23,733 nt of DNA, from the NCBI GenBank assembly GCA_022709925.1, contig JAKLHX010000002.1, positions 1-23,733 of the forward strand, in the 5' to 3' direction. The stretch comes from Candidatus Margulisiibacteriota bacterium. GTDB taxonomy: Bacteria; Margulisbacteria; WOR-1; JAKLHX01. Positions 7,358 through 15,725 of the stretch are shown piece after piece (the first letter of the stretch is position 1; every line of letters starts with the position of its first letter). A program made the position numbers and the translations under genes. Below the pieces are notes generated by a model. It saw only the letters and a list, made by a program, of their open reading frames with translations, was not told the DNA's origin and did not search any database.

Positions 7358-7866
7358 CTTTTGCAGACCGGGATCATGCCTTCAAGTTTTTTAGTTAACG
7401 CTTTAAGCCCCTCATAAAGACCTTCGCCGTATTTCCCGTTCTTGAAATAAGGGATTATGACCTTATCAAGGAGTTCTTCCGTATATTCCTCGCTGATCAC
7501 CGGCTCCAGCCCGTACCCTACCTCGGTCTCTATACGTCTTTCGTACATCGAGACCAGTATCAAGATGGCTTCGTGTTTTTTCTTGCCCAATTTCCATTTA
7601 TTGAAAAGGTAGAACGCATAATTCTCGGGCGGCAGAGGCTTTGTGTTATTTATTACGACCACGACCAGCTCTATCCCTGTTTTTTTCTCGAATTCGGAAG
7701 ACAGCTGTATCATTTTACCGAGATGATCGCCTATGATAGCTTCATAATCGTTTATAAAACCCGTTTGTTTAGGAGGCGCCGGTACTTTTGAAAAATCCAG
7801 CTTATAGCCGCACGAACAGGCCTTTTGCCACTCCGGTATGCTCGCCTTGCATTTTGGACATTTCAT
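7354..7866 (-). CDS. Soluble TPM-domain protein with N-terminal zinc ribbon
   Basis: A 170-residue protein. Residues 1-24 look like a compact zinc ribbon: C3-P-K-C6, then ten residues, C17-S-C19-G. From about 36 a TPM (YgcG/TPM_phosphatase) domain follows. Support is the IGDHLGKMIQLSSEFEKKTGIELVVVV pattern, WKLGKKKHEAILILVS, and the family core RRIETEVGYGLEPVISEE, ending YFKNGKYGEGLYEGLKAL. TPM domains are usually secreted or membrane-anchored; this one shows no signal peptide or membrane helix, so it appears cytosolic. Its function is unknown to me. It is divergent from ugd (41-bp gap) and its stop shares CTAG with that of purC. Confidence 0.8.
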   Translation of the reverse strand: MKCPKCKASIPEWQKACSCGYKLDFSKVPAPPKQTGFINDYEAIIGDHLGKMIQLSSEFEKKTGIELVVVVINNTKPLPPENYAFYLFNKWKLGKKKHEAILILVSMYERRIETEVGYGLEPVISEEYTEELLDKVIIPYFKNGKYGEGLYEGLKALTKKLEGMIPVCKS

Positions 7867-7875
7867 ATTATGGAA

Positions 7876-7884
7876 ATTATACCA
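7876..7884 (-). promoter_or_regulatory. Predicted TPM-gene promoter, extended -10, near-leaderless
   Basis: Minus strand TGgTATAAT (TG at 7883-7884, hexamer 7876-7881) followed by 9 nt to the ATG at 7866. The expected leader is about 3 nt. No Shine-Dalgarno-like sequence lies in those 9 nt, and no -35 is visible. Confidence 0.6.
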
Positions 7885-7893
7885 CGAGAACTG

Positions 7894-7899
7894 TATAAT
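7894..7899 (+). promoter_or_regulatory. Predicted ugd promoter -10, near-leaderless
   Basis: TATAAT (7894-7899) followed by 8 nt to the ATG at 7908; the expected transcript start is about 7906. TG directly abuts the hexamer, one base off an extended -10, and no good -35 is seen. It lies 12 bp from the opposite-strand -10, so both promoters compete for one site. Confidence 0.5.
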
Positions 7900-7907
7900 G
7901 ATGAGTT

Positions 7908-9191
7908 ATGAGAATATGTGTGCTCGGTTCGGGTTATGTTGGGCTGGTCACGGGCGCCTGCCTGGCCAATATGGGAAATCATGTGATCTGCACGGATAAA
8001 GACGCAGTGAAGATCGGAAAGTTGACCGCCGGGGATGTCCCCTTTTATGAGCCCGGGCTTCAAGAGATAATAAAGTTCAACTTAAAGAACGGCCGTCTTT
8101 CTTTTACAGGGGATTTGAAAAAAGCAATAGAACTATCCGACATTATCTTTGTGGCTGTCGGGACCCCCTCCAAAAAAGACGGGGCTGCGCAGATAGCCCA
8201 TGTCGTAAGCGCCGCAAAAGACATCGCGGTCGCCATAAAAAAGGGTTATAAGATAATAGTCAACAAAAGCACCGTCCCTGTGGGCATGGGCGATATCGTG
8301 ACAAAGATCCTGAAAAAGAACGGGATATCACGGGACAAGTTCTCGGTGGTCTCCAATCCTGAATTCCTTAGCGAAGGTACCGCTGTCAGCGATTTTATGA
8401 GCCCCGACCGTATCGTCATCGGGGCTTCCGACAATAGAGCGTTCAATACGATAACGGAACTTTACAGGCCTTTGAACGCGCATATAATATTCACGGACAT
8501 CAAGACGGCGGAGACGATAAAGTATGTTTCAAATTCCTTTCTCGCGACCAAGGTCTCATTCATCAACGAGATCGCGAACATATGCGAACAGATCGGCGTG
8601 GACGTGACCACGGTAGCAAGCGCCGTTGGCCTGGACCGGCGCATAGGCAGGAAATTCCTTAATGCCGGCGTCGGCTACGGAGGGTCCTGCCTTCCGAAAG
8701 ACGTCCTCGCTCTTATTGATGTCTCGCAGAAAGCCGGATATGTCCCCCGCCTGCTAAAAGCCGTAGATGAGATAAACGGCAAACAGATAGATCTATTCCT
8801 TGAAAAGATAAAAAAGTCATTCCCGAAGCCTTCCGGGAAAAAGATCGCCGTAATGGGGGTATCTTTCAAGCCGGGGACCGACGATACAAGAAGTGCACCG
8901 TCTGTCCGGCTGATAAAAAAACTCCTGTCCCTTGGTTTCTCAGTACAGGTGTTCGATCCTGCCGTTAAGAACAGCCCTGTTCGGGGAGCGGTCGTCTGTA
9001 AAGACATCTATTCGGCGTTAAAAGGATGCGACGCCGCCGCTTTTGTAACAGAATGGCCGCAATTCAAACAACTCAATTTTGAACTCGTAAAAAAGACTAT
9101 GAAGAAGCCGGTCATATTCGACGGAAGGAATATTTTTGATCCGAAGATCATGAAAGAATCCGGATTTAAATATTTTGGTGTCGGGAGATGA
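7908..9191 (+). CDS. ugd: UDP-glucose 6-dehydrogenase
   Basis: It oxidises UDP-glucose to UDP-glucuronate with two NAD+ in the cytoplasm. Of its 427 residues, the N-terminal Rossmann domain starts MRICVLGSGYVGLVTG (GxGYVG 7-12). Then come VAVGTPS, STVPVGMG and NPEFLSEGTA (Glu152). The central helical domain has AETIKYVSNSFLATK (Lys205, Asn209). The catalytic thioester Cys261 is in GYGGSCLPKD. The C-terminal UDP-binding domain has GVSFKPGTDDTRSAPS. Length is normal. The stop overlaps the start of the next gene by 4 bp (ATGA), whose product uses UDP-glucuronate. The same family includes GDP-mannose and UDP-ManNAc dehydrogenases; the Uxs neighbour argues for UDP-glucose. Confidence 0.95.
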   Translation: MRICVLGSGYVGLVTGACLANMGNHVICTDKDAVKIGKLTAGDVPFYEPGLQEIIKFNLKNGRLSFTGDLKKAIELSDIIFVAVGTPSKKDGAAQIAHVVSAAKDIAVAIKKGYKIIVNKSTVPVGMGDIVTKILKKNGISRDKFSVVSNPEFLSEGTAVSDFMSPDRIVIGASDNRAFNTITELYRPLNAHIIFTDIKTAETIKYVSNSFLATKVSFINEIANICEQIGVDVTTVASAVGLDRRIGRKFLNAGVGYGGSCLPKDVLALIDVSQKAGYVPRLLKAVDEINGKQIDLFLEKIKKSFPKPSGKKIAVMGVSFKPGTDDTRSAPSVRLIKKLLSLGFSVQVFDPAVKNSPVRGAVVCKDIYSALKGCDAAAFVTEWPQFKQLNFELVKKTMKKPVIFDGRNIFDPKIMKESGFKYFGVGR

Positions 9192-10123
9192 GGGCTTTAG
9201 TCACCGGAGGGGCCGGATTCATAGGGTCCCATTTGTGTGATGAATTGCTGAAGGCAGGAGCTGATGTCATCTGCCTCGATAATCTCATAACCGGCAGCGA
9301 GGAGAACATCGCCCACAACCTCGGCAACAGCAGTTTTAAATTTATAAAACACGACGTCTGCCGGCCGGTAAATATAGAAGAAAAATTGGACTATGTCCTT
9401 CATCTCGCGTCCCCTGCAAGCCCCAAAGATTATCTCAAATATCCGATAGAGACAATGAACGCCAATTCTGTCGGAACATTGAACATGCTGGAGCTAGCCA
9501 GAAAAAAAGGCGCGTCATTCCTTTTGGCGTCCACATCTGAAATATACGGGGACCCTCTCGTCTCCCCACAGACCGAAGAATATCTAGGGAACGTAAGCTG
9601 TACGGGACCGAGAAGCGTCTATGATGAAGCAAAAAGGTTCGCGGAAGCCTTGACCAGTTCTTACGTCCGGGAATTCTCTCTCGATGCAAAGATAGCCAGG
9701 TTCTTTAACACTTACGGTCCAAGGATGAGAAAGAACGACGGAAGAGCCATCCCGAATTTTATCTGGCAGGCGATGAAAAACGATCCGCTTACGGTATATG
9801 GGAACGGTTCCCAGACAAGAAGCTTCTGTTATATAAGCGATCTCGTGAACGGTTTAATAAAACTTATGAAGATCAAGGTTGATTCCCCAGTAAATCTCGG
9901 GAACCCTTGCGAAATATCTATACTGGAGCTCGCGAGGATCGTGAACCGGTTGTTCAACAAAAACGAGAACAATGTTTCCTACCAGCCTCTTCCGCAGGAC
10001 GACCCGAAGCAAAGAAGGCCCGAAATATCAAAAGCAAAAGCGCTTTTAGATTGGGAACCAAAGATAGGGTTTGACGAGGGGATAAAAAACACCGTTGAAT
10101 GGTTCAGGAGGGTTTACGGCTGA
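9188..10123 (+). CDS. uxs: UDP-glucuronate decarboxylase (UDP-xylose synthase)
   Basis: An extended short-chain dehydrogenase that converts UDP-glucuronate to UDP-xylose with bound NAD+. The 311 residues start MRALVTGGAGFIGSHL (GGxGFIGS 7-14). HLASPASPKDYLKYPIET is a close match to the Uxs-specific segment that separates it from UDP-glucose epimerases. ASTSEIYGDPLVSPQ supplies Thr117 and Glu119, and GPRSVYDEAKR supplies the catalytic Tyr146-x3-Lys150. RFFNTYGPRM and GSQTRSFCYISD bind the UDP-sugar. The GGGAG-like site is inside the end of ugd, and the genes overlap by 4 bp, so the two consecutive steps are coupled. The 3' end overlaps the opposite-strand glycosyltransferase gene by 20 bp. Confidence 0.93.
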   Translation: MRALVTGGAGFIGSHLCDELLKAGADVICLDNLITGSEENIAHNLGNSSFKFIKHDVCRPVNIEEKLDYVLHLASPASPKDYLKYPIETMNANSVGTLNMLELARKKGASFLLASTSEIYGDPLVSPQTEEYLGNVSCTGPRSVYDEAKRFAEALTSSYVREFSLDAKIARFFNTYGPRMRKNDGRAIPNFIWQAMKNDPLTVYGNGSQTRSFCYISDLVNGLIKLMKIKVDSPVNLGNPCEISILELARIVNRLFNKNENNVSYQPLPQDDPKQRRPEISKAKALLDWEPKIGFDEGIKNTVEWFRRVYG

Positions 10124-11204
10124 ACACCAGCCTGCCATATCCGCTGAAATTCACCGCCAATATTACGACGATCCCGACCAATACGTTCAACCTGTAATCT
10201 ATGCCTGTAAGCGAGAGGGCGTAAAATACGGCTGACCTCAAAAGCAAAGAAAAGAACGACACCCCCAGAAAATACGCGAACTTAAAAACGGCTTCCCCGG
10301 ACGATAAAAATCGATACCTCCATGTGAACGCCGAGTGTACTATAAATGCCACGATAAAACTTATCAGTATACTTATTACATTGGCGATGTTCTGCCCTAT
10401 TACGGAAGAAAACCCCAGAATCTCGACCATGAATATTATCGCCGCATATTGTGAAGCAGCCACCAGGATACCGCTCAGTGAATATTTTATAAAAGTAGCA
10501 AATCCCGAATCATTATACTTAAGTATGCACCAAAGCGCCCTTACCCCGTCCTTCAATCCTATTTTTTTGCCTTCTTCATAAGACCTCGCATTGTAAGATA
10601 TCGGGACCTCTTTTATCCTCGCTCTTTTACCCCTTACGATCCTCGCCATCTTTGCCGTTATCTCAGGTTCAAAGCCGAATCTGTCCTCTTCGATATCAAT
10701 ATCATTGAGCATCTCTTTCCTGAAAACTTTATAACAAGTTTCCATATCCGATACCCTGACCCCTGAAAACAGGTTTGAAAGAAAAGTAAGGAAAAAGTTG
10801 GCAAATTTGTGGGCGGAATAAGCGGTCTTACCGGACCCTTTGGTTAAAAACCTTGAGCCATATACGATATCCGCCTTATTCTCAATAATTGGCAGCAATA
10901 GTTTTTCGTATTCGCCCGGATCATATTCCATGTCGGCATCTTGGACCATCACAATGTCGCCGGCGGCCTTTTTAAAGCCGGTCCTCAACGCCCCGCCCTT
11001 TCCCGTGTTCTGCTCGTGAAAAAATATCTTTACATTGTCCTGCTTTATCCCAGCCAGGAGCTCCCTTGTGCCGTCCTTTGAAAAGTCATCAACGATGACG
11101 ATCTCTTTTTCAAGTCCGCAGACAGGCGCTTTTTTGACCGCCTCAAGGAGTTCCAAAAAAGTGCCTTTTTCGTTATAAACAGGTATTACTATGGATATCT
11201 TCAA
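10104..11204 (-). CDS. GT2 polyprenyl-phosphate glycosyltransferase fused to GtrA
   Basis: A two-domain protein of 366 residues. Residues 1-225 are a DPM1-like GT2 domain: ISIVIPVYNE, EIVIVDDFSKDGT (Asp39-Asp40), NTGKGGALRTGF, the DxD metal motif D89-A-D91, and VYGSRF. Residues 235-363 are a GtrA domain with four hydrophobic helices, ending VNFSGYGRLVF. The GT2 part would load a sugar onto a polyprenyl phosphate on the inner leaflet; GtrA domains are associated with moving such lipids across the membrane. The start is TTG at 11204, supported by GAGG 8 nt upstream and by the domain beginning at once. It lies 18 nt after the GT-C gene. The donor sugar is unknown. Confidence 0.9.
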   Translation of the reverse strand: MKISIVIPVYNEKGTFLELLEAVKKAPVCGLEKEIVIVDDFSKDGTRELLAGIKQDNVKIFFHEQNTGKGGALRTGFKKAAGDIVMVQDADMEYDPGEYEKLLLPIIENKADIVYGSRFLTKGSGKTAYSAHKFANFFLTFLSNLFSGVRVSDMETCYKVFRKEMLNDIDIEEDRFGFEPEITAKMARIVRGKRARIKEVPISYNARSYEEGKKIGLKDGVRALWCILKYNDSGFATFIKYSLSGILVAASQYAAIIFMVEILGFSSVIGQNIANVISILISFIVAFIVHSAFTWRYRFLSSGEAVFKFAYFLGVSFFSLLLRSAVFYALSLTGIDYRLNVLVGIVVILAVNFSGYGRLVFSRKPS

Positions 11205-11222
11205 TTTGACCGCCTCAACAGT

Positions 11223-13286
11223 TTATTTGCGCACATAGCTGAACATAAAAAAATCGGCAGCAACGGATCCGGGCTGCTGCTTGAAAAATCCCGGGCCGAC
11301 CTCATTAGCTTTTATGCCGGAATCTTTCAGCTTGTTCGCTATCGCATACTGTCCGAAAGGAGCATAAACAAAGATCTCACCTTTTTCGCTTTTAAGCTCG
11401 TTTAATTGCCTTCTAAGGGAATCGCTCGTGACGGATTGGGACACATAATATACCGAAGAAACAAGAATAATGTTCAATAGGGTCAATGCTATTAAGAAGT
11501 TCCTGATATATACGGAGGGTTTGTCGCGGAGCGTGCACCCAAAAACGATCCCCGCAATAGGAATGATCCATATTTGCGGGACAAATCTGGCCCACCACGG
11601 CTCTGTTATGATGACAGCACTTAAAAGCACCCACAGCATAAAACCAAAAGTTGCCAGAGAGGCTTTCCTGTCCTTGAAAGCTCCCCAAGCCAACATTACC
11701 AAAGACACTATCGCCATGGCGCCGAACAAAGGGCCAAAACCTCCTATCCTTGTGTCCGGATTAGTAAAACACGTGAGCTCATGCGCCGATACAAAGAACG
11801 GGAACTTGAAAGTGTAAAAATCGTTCCTGCCGACGTAATAATTCTCCGTCTCGGAGAACACCGACACAAAAAGTTTTTCGGGCTGGCTCTTGCCGATCAA
11901 TATGGGGGGCGCATGGCTAACTACCGGCTCTGCATCTTTGCAAAAGAACGGATAGAATATGTGCCCGTTATGGATATGGTTAGTGATATAAGGATTAAAC
12001 CCTATGAGGAATATCCCTATGATCGCTGAAAAAAGGAATATCATAGATGCCGAAAAGAACAGGAAAAATTTTTCCTTGAAGAACAGATAAGCTGACAGGA
12101 CCGAAGCAACGGCAAAGCTGTATACAACGCCGGTAAGTTTGGTATTAACCGCTATCATCATGGCAACACCGGCAAAGACGATCTGAAGGAAAGGCGCTCT
12201 GATGATGATCTGTGCCGACAGGGCGAACAAGCATACCATCAACGAAGACAACTGTCCGTCAACATATAGGCTCAGGCTCTGATAGACGCTGACGGGATTG
12301 AAAGCGAGCATAAAAGCGACAAGAAGAGAATGTCCCCCACCGATCCCTGCCAGCGATAGGAGGGCCGATAAGGCGATGAAAAAAGAAGCAAATATAAGCA
12401 GAAAGTTGAAAGACTTTCCGTATTCTATATTCCCCGTTATCTTATAAAGCGATGCGGCACATATAGCCCCGGACTTGGACGCCGTATATGCATGGCTCTT
12501 GAAAAAACCTTGGGATGGTTCTTTTGCATCCAGGGAATACGGACCCCATCCGTCGGCAAGCCTTATTATCATCTCCTGATGATATGCCAAACTGTCGAAC
12601 CCGACATCATAGAAAGATCCGCTAAAAAAATATGACCATGAAAAAATTATCGCGAGGACCGAAAGTCCCAACACGGATATCTTTAGCCATTTTTCATTTT
12701 TAAAAATAAGCTTAAAAAGCAGGATTGAAACTGCGGCGGATATCGCGATCGATACCGGGAAATGATAAACAGTGATAGGGACATTGAAAATATGCATCAT
12801 CAAAGAGAACGATAGCAGAAGAACGGCAAAAACGGTCAGGATCGAAGCCCCTAGAACGAAGCAGAAATTCCCGATCCCTTCCCTGCCGCCCAAAAAACCG
12901 GATAGTTTTTTCAAGATCCCGACAACACGGCCCCAAAGATCCGCTTTTTTCAGCGAAAGATAAAATACTATGAAGGAAAGTATGGCTGTCCACAATCCCA
13001 AAGACCTGCTCAAAGATGACAGCGCCTCGACTTTATAGTCTATTTTCCCGAGCATGGCCGGACTTGGGCGCAGATCAGCGATCTGGTTGATCGCAGAGGC
13101 CAGGAACGTCTTGTCAGAAGCAAGGTTTATGCCAAATAACAGCAGCAATATGCCTAAAACAAAGGATACGAACGCGATCGCACCTGTTAAAACATTGCTG
13201 TCAATGCGATACCCTGTGTTATGTTCGAGGTTTTGCGCGGGAGATCTCTTCGCTTTTGCCATATCTTCAATAATATGATATATCAA
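11223..13286 (-). CDS. Polytopic GT-C fold glycosyltransferase (GT39/ArnT-like)
   Basis: A large membrane protein of 687 residues with a dozen or so hydrophobic helices from about residue 32 onward. After the helix at 205-220 comes FYDVGFDSLAYHQE, with acidic Asp227 and Asp231 and then Tyr-His (235-236). This resembles the acidic external-loop motif followed by YH found in GT-C enzymes that take sugar from a polyprenyl phosphate. The C-terminal 100 residues look soluble. The start is TTG at 13286 with AAAGG 6 nt upstream; ATG at 13262 is an alternative 8 codons in and has no ribosome site. It sits between a secretin lipoprotein gene (13-bp gap) and the GT2-GtrA gene, whose product could make its donor. 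Acceptor and sugar are unknown. Confidence 0.75.
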   Translation of the reverse strand: MIYHIIEDMAKAKRSPAQNLEHNTGYRIDSNVLTGAIAFVSFVLGILLLLFGINLASDKTFLASAINQIADLRPSPAMLGKIDYKVEALSSLSRSLGLWTAILSFIVFYLSLKKADLWGRVVGILKKLSGFLGGREGIGNFCFVLGASILTVFAVLLLSFSLMMHIFNVPITVYHFPVSIAISAAVSILLFKLIFKNEKWLKISVLGLSVLAIIFSWSYFFSGSFYDVGFDSLAYHQEMIIRLADGWGPYSLDAKEPSQGFFKSHAYTASKSGAICAASLYKITGNIEYGKSFNFLLIFASFFIALSALLSLAGIGGGHSLLVAFMLAFNPVSVYQSLSLYVDGQLSSLMVCLFALSAQIIIRAPFLQIVFAGVAMMIAVNTKLTGVVYSFAVASVLSAYLFFKEKFFLFFSASMIFLFSAIIGIFLIGFNPYITNHIHNGHIFYPFFCKDAEPVVSHAPPILIGKSQPEKLFVSVFSETENYYVGRNDFYTFKFPFFVSAHELTCFTNPDTRIGGFGPLFGAMAIVSLVMLAWGAFKDRKASLATFGFMLWVLLSAVIITEPWWARFVPQIWIIPIAGIVFGCTLRDKPSVYIRNFLIALTLLNIILVSSVYYVSQSVTSDSLRRQLNELKSEKGEIFVYAPFGQYAIANKLKDSGIKANEVGPGFFKQQPGSVAADFFMFSYVRK

Positions 13287-13299
13287 GCCGGACCTTTCT

Positions 13300-14361
13300 T
13301 CAAATCACCCGGGGTGTTATCAGAAAGACCACTTCCGTCCTTGTCCTTTCCGTGGTCCTCTTGCCGAACAATTCTTTTATCACGGGGATATCGCCGGCAA
13401 AAGGAACTTTTGACATGTTCTCCCTGTCGGTCTCATTTATAAGCCCTCCTATCACTATTGTCTGTCCGTTCGTTATCTCAAGGCACGTATCGGCATTCCT
13501 GGTAGATATCACCGGGAACTCTCCGGCTGATGTAGCCCTCCATTCGGATATCGAGCTTACTTCGGGATGGATGGTCACAGTTATAAGCCCTTTTTCTCCC
13601 AGCCTGGGGGTTATCCTGAGGGACACACCGGCATCTATGTACTGCACGGCCCATTGTGAAGATGAGGAATTAGAACTTACCGGGACCGCGAAAGGGATCT
13701 TGCTGCCTATATTGACGCTCGCTTCATGGTCATCTATTGTCGCTATGCTTGGACTCGCGATCAGTTTGGCTTTCCCGTTGCTTATAAGAGCGGATATCGC
13801 GGCGGATACATTATCGAATTTTATTCCCTGTTCTGATACTACGAATTTTAATCCGCTTGAATTGCTTGACCAAGCAACTCCTATATTGTCCAGTTCATTC
13901 TCTAAAACTTCAACAACGCGGCTTTCTATCATTATCCTCGGGGACGGGATGTCTATAAGGCCGGCAAGCCTGCGGACCTTCGCCATATCCTGAGGGAATG
14001 CCTTTATGACCAAAAGATTGCTCCTTTGGCCTTCGGCAAAGGTACAATCCGAAGCGATCTTCCCGAGGATCTCGCATGCTTTGCTCGCCTGCAAATATTT
14101 CAGGCTTAATGTTTCGTATATCGGCTTGAGCATCTCGGTCCGGTCCCGGGAAATCTGGTCTTTTGGATAAGCAAAGATTTGTTCCGCTTCCGTGGTCTGC
14201 AGCACAGGTGTGTGATTTTTCGGCACTTCTTCCGACATTTCACCGTCAAGCCCTTGTACCGAACCTGCTGTATTTGGGTTTTCCGCAGAACAGGACGAAA
14301 GAGAGAGGATCAATATCAACAAAAATACGGCTCGGAACACGATACTGAAGATATTTTTCAT
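13300..14361 (-). CDS. Short secretin-domain lipoprotein (GspD/PilQ-like)
   Basis: A 353-residue protein with a lipoprotein signal peptide (KNIF...LILILSLSSC; lipobox LSSC with Cys24). A secretin N-type subdomain spans about 95-150 (ASKACEILGKIA to VRRLAGLIDIPSPRIMIESRVVEV). The secretin core follows: AKLIASPSIATIDDHEASVNIGSKIPF, then YIDAGVSLRITPRL, then NGQTIVIGGLINE, and ends VVFLITPRVI. Full secretins are usually longer, with several N domains and a pilotin-binding tail; both are absent here. The start at 14361 has AAGGAG 9 nt upstream; an extension to 14511 lacks any signal-like start. It would sit in the outer membrane. No other type II/IV pilus gene is nearby; glycosyltransferases follow it. 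Confidence 0.88.
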   Translation of the reverse strand: MKNIFSIVFRAVFLLILILSLSSCSAENPNTAGSVQGLDGEMSEEVPKNHTPVLQTTEAEQIFAYPKDQISRDRTEMLKPIYETLSLKYLQASKACEILGKIASDCTFAEGQRSNLLVIKAFPQDMAKVRRLAGLIDIPSPRIMIESRVVEVLENELDNIGVAWSSNSSGLKFVVSEQGIKFDNVSAAISALISNGKAKLIASPSIATIDDHEASVNIGSKIPFAVPVSSNSSSSQWAVQYIDAGVSLRITPRLGEKGLITVTIHPEVSSISEWRATSAGEFPVISTRNADTCLEITNGQTIVIGGLINETDRENMSKVPFAGDIPVIKELFGKRTTERTRTEVVFLITPRVI

Positions 14362-14429
14362 GAACAGATGCTCCTTGCATGGAATATAGCAATTTTCATG
14401 CCGAAGCCATAGAGAAGGTTCGAGGGCAG

Positions 14430-15725
14430 CTACTGATTTTGGAAGATCCCGTCCTTGACGACGAATTTGCCGCCGACTATAGTGTGGGCTACTTTGCCTT
14501 TGAGACGCCATCCGTCAAAAGGGGTGTTCCTGCTTTTTGAAAGGAATTTTTTACTGTCAACGGTCCATTCTTTGCCCAGATCCACCACAGTAAGGTCCGC
14601 ATCCGTCCCGACCTTGACCGCACCCTTCTTTATGCCGAGGATGTTGGCTGGATTAACCGTTAATTTCGCGATAGCATCCAAAAGTTTGAGCTCCTTTGTT
14701 TCAACAAGCTCGCTGATCACAAGACCCAGGGTCGTCTCAAGCCCGACTATCCCGTTAGCGGCGAGAGCGAATTCCACATTTTTATCTTCTTGGGTGTGCG
14801 GCGCATGATCGGAAGCTATGACGTCTATGGTGCCGTCCTTCAATCCTTCTATGACAGCCCGCACATCCCTCTCGCTCCTTAAAGGAGGGTTCATCTTCGC
14901 GTTAGTGTTATATCCTTCGACGGCGGCTTCGGTCAGCGTAAAATAGTGAGGGGCCGTTTCGCACGTTATATGAACGCCTCTGGTCTTCGCGGCCCTTATC
15001 CTGTCGACGGAACCGGCACAAGACACGTGGGCAATATGTACATGCCCGAACTGGCTGGCAAGCGCGATGTCCCTTTCAACCATTACTTCCTCCGCCAAGG
15101 AAGGGATCCCTTTGAGTCCCAGGATGGTGGAAAGATAACTTTCGTTCATGAACCCGCCATCAGATAAATTATGGTCCTCGCTGTGAGAGATCAATACCGC
15201 TCCGAACTGTCTCGCATATTCAAGCGCATGCCGCATCACGGAAGAATCCATGACACATCTGCCGTCATCAGAAAAAGCAACGGCACCGGCAGCCAGCATA
15301 CGCCCCATCTCGGCAAGCTCCAGGCCTTTCAACCCTTTTGTTATCGCTCCTATAGGAAAAACATTTACGGAGCCTTTTGCTCTGGCTTTCGATACTATGT
15401 ACTCGATCACCGAATCGTTGTCGGCAACGGGATCCGTGTTGCCCATACATGCGACCGAAGTGAACCCTCCTGCGGCAGCTGCTGCCGTACCGGTCTCTAT
15501 CGTTTCTTTGTCCACCCGTCCCGGATCGCGGAAATGCACATGCATATCTATTAATCCGGGGAATACCGTTTTGCCTGTCAGGTCTATCTTTTCGCAGTTC
15601 GGTCCGACAGAAATATTTTTGCCCACTTCGCGGATCTTGCCGTTCTCTATTAGAATATCCCGCTCTTCGTTCAAAGCGCTTGAAGGGTCGGCCAACACCG
15701 CGTTCTTAAGTAAGAAGAGGCTCAT
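14430..15725 (-). CDS. pyrC: Dihydroorotase, class I
   Basis: It closes carbamoyl-aspartate to dihydroorotate in de novo pyrimidine synthesis. The 431 residues form an amidohydrolase barrel with flanking beta domain: GLIDMHVHFRDPG (His62, His64), FSDDGRC (Asp153, the residue used by class I enzymes in place of a carboxylated Lys), SHSEDHNL and HIAHVSCAGS (His ligands), TCETAPHYF, and IASDHAPH (catalytic Asp). NPANILGI and GTDADLTVVDL near the end are typical of this group. Allantoinase or hydantoinase is less likely given MHVHFRDPG and the Asp153 pattern. The start overlaps the rnc stop by 4 bp (ATGA). The secretin gene follows after 68 bp. Confidence 0.94.
   Translation of the reverse strand: MSLFLLKNAVLADPSSALNEERDILIENGKIREVGKNISVGPNCEKIDLTGKTVFPGLIDMHVHFRDPGRVDKETIETGTAAAAAGGFTSVACMGNTDPVADNDSVIEYIVSKARAKGSVNVFPIGAITKGLKGLELAEMGRMLAAGAVAFSDDGRCVMDSSVMRHALEYARQFGAVLISHSEDHNLSDGGFMNESYLSTILGLKGIPSLAEEVMVERDIALASQFGHVHIAHVSCAGSVDRIRAAKTRGVHITCETAPHYFTLTEAAVEGYNTNAKMNPPLRSERDVRAVIEGLKDGTIDVIASDHAPHTQEDKNVEFALAANGIVGLETTLGLVISELVETKELKLLDAIAKLTVNPANILGIKKGAVKVGTDADLTVVDLGKEWTVDSKKFLSKSRNTPFDGWRLKGKVAHTIVGGKFVVKDGIFQNQ

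Noticed and set aside
14362..14429. TATATT box upstream of the secretin gene as a promoter
   Set aside because: No supporting -35 or extended -10; the hexamer alone is weak evidence in this AT-containing gap, so it is not listed.
14362..14511. 50-codon N-terminal extension of the secretin gene
   Set aside because: It overlaps pyrC, has no signal-like sequence, and the internal ATG has AAGGAG at 9 nt followed directly by a lipoprotein signal peptide.
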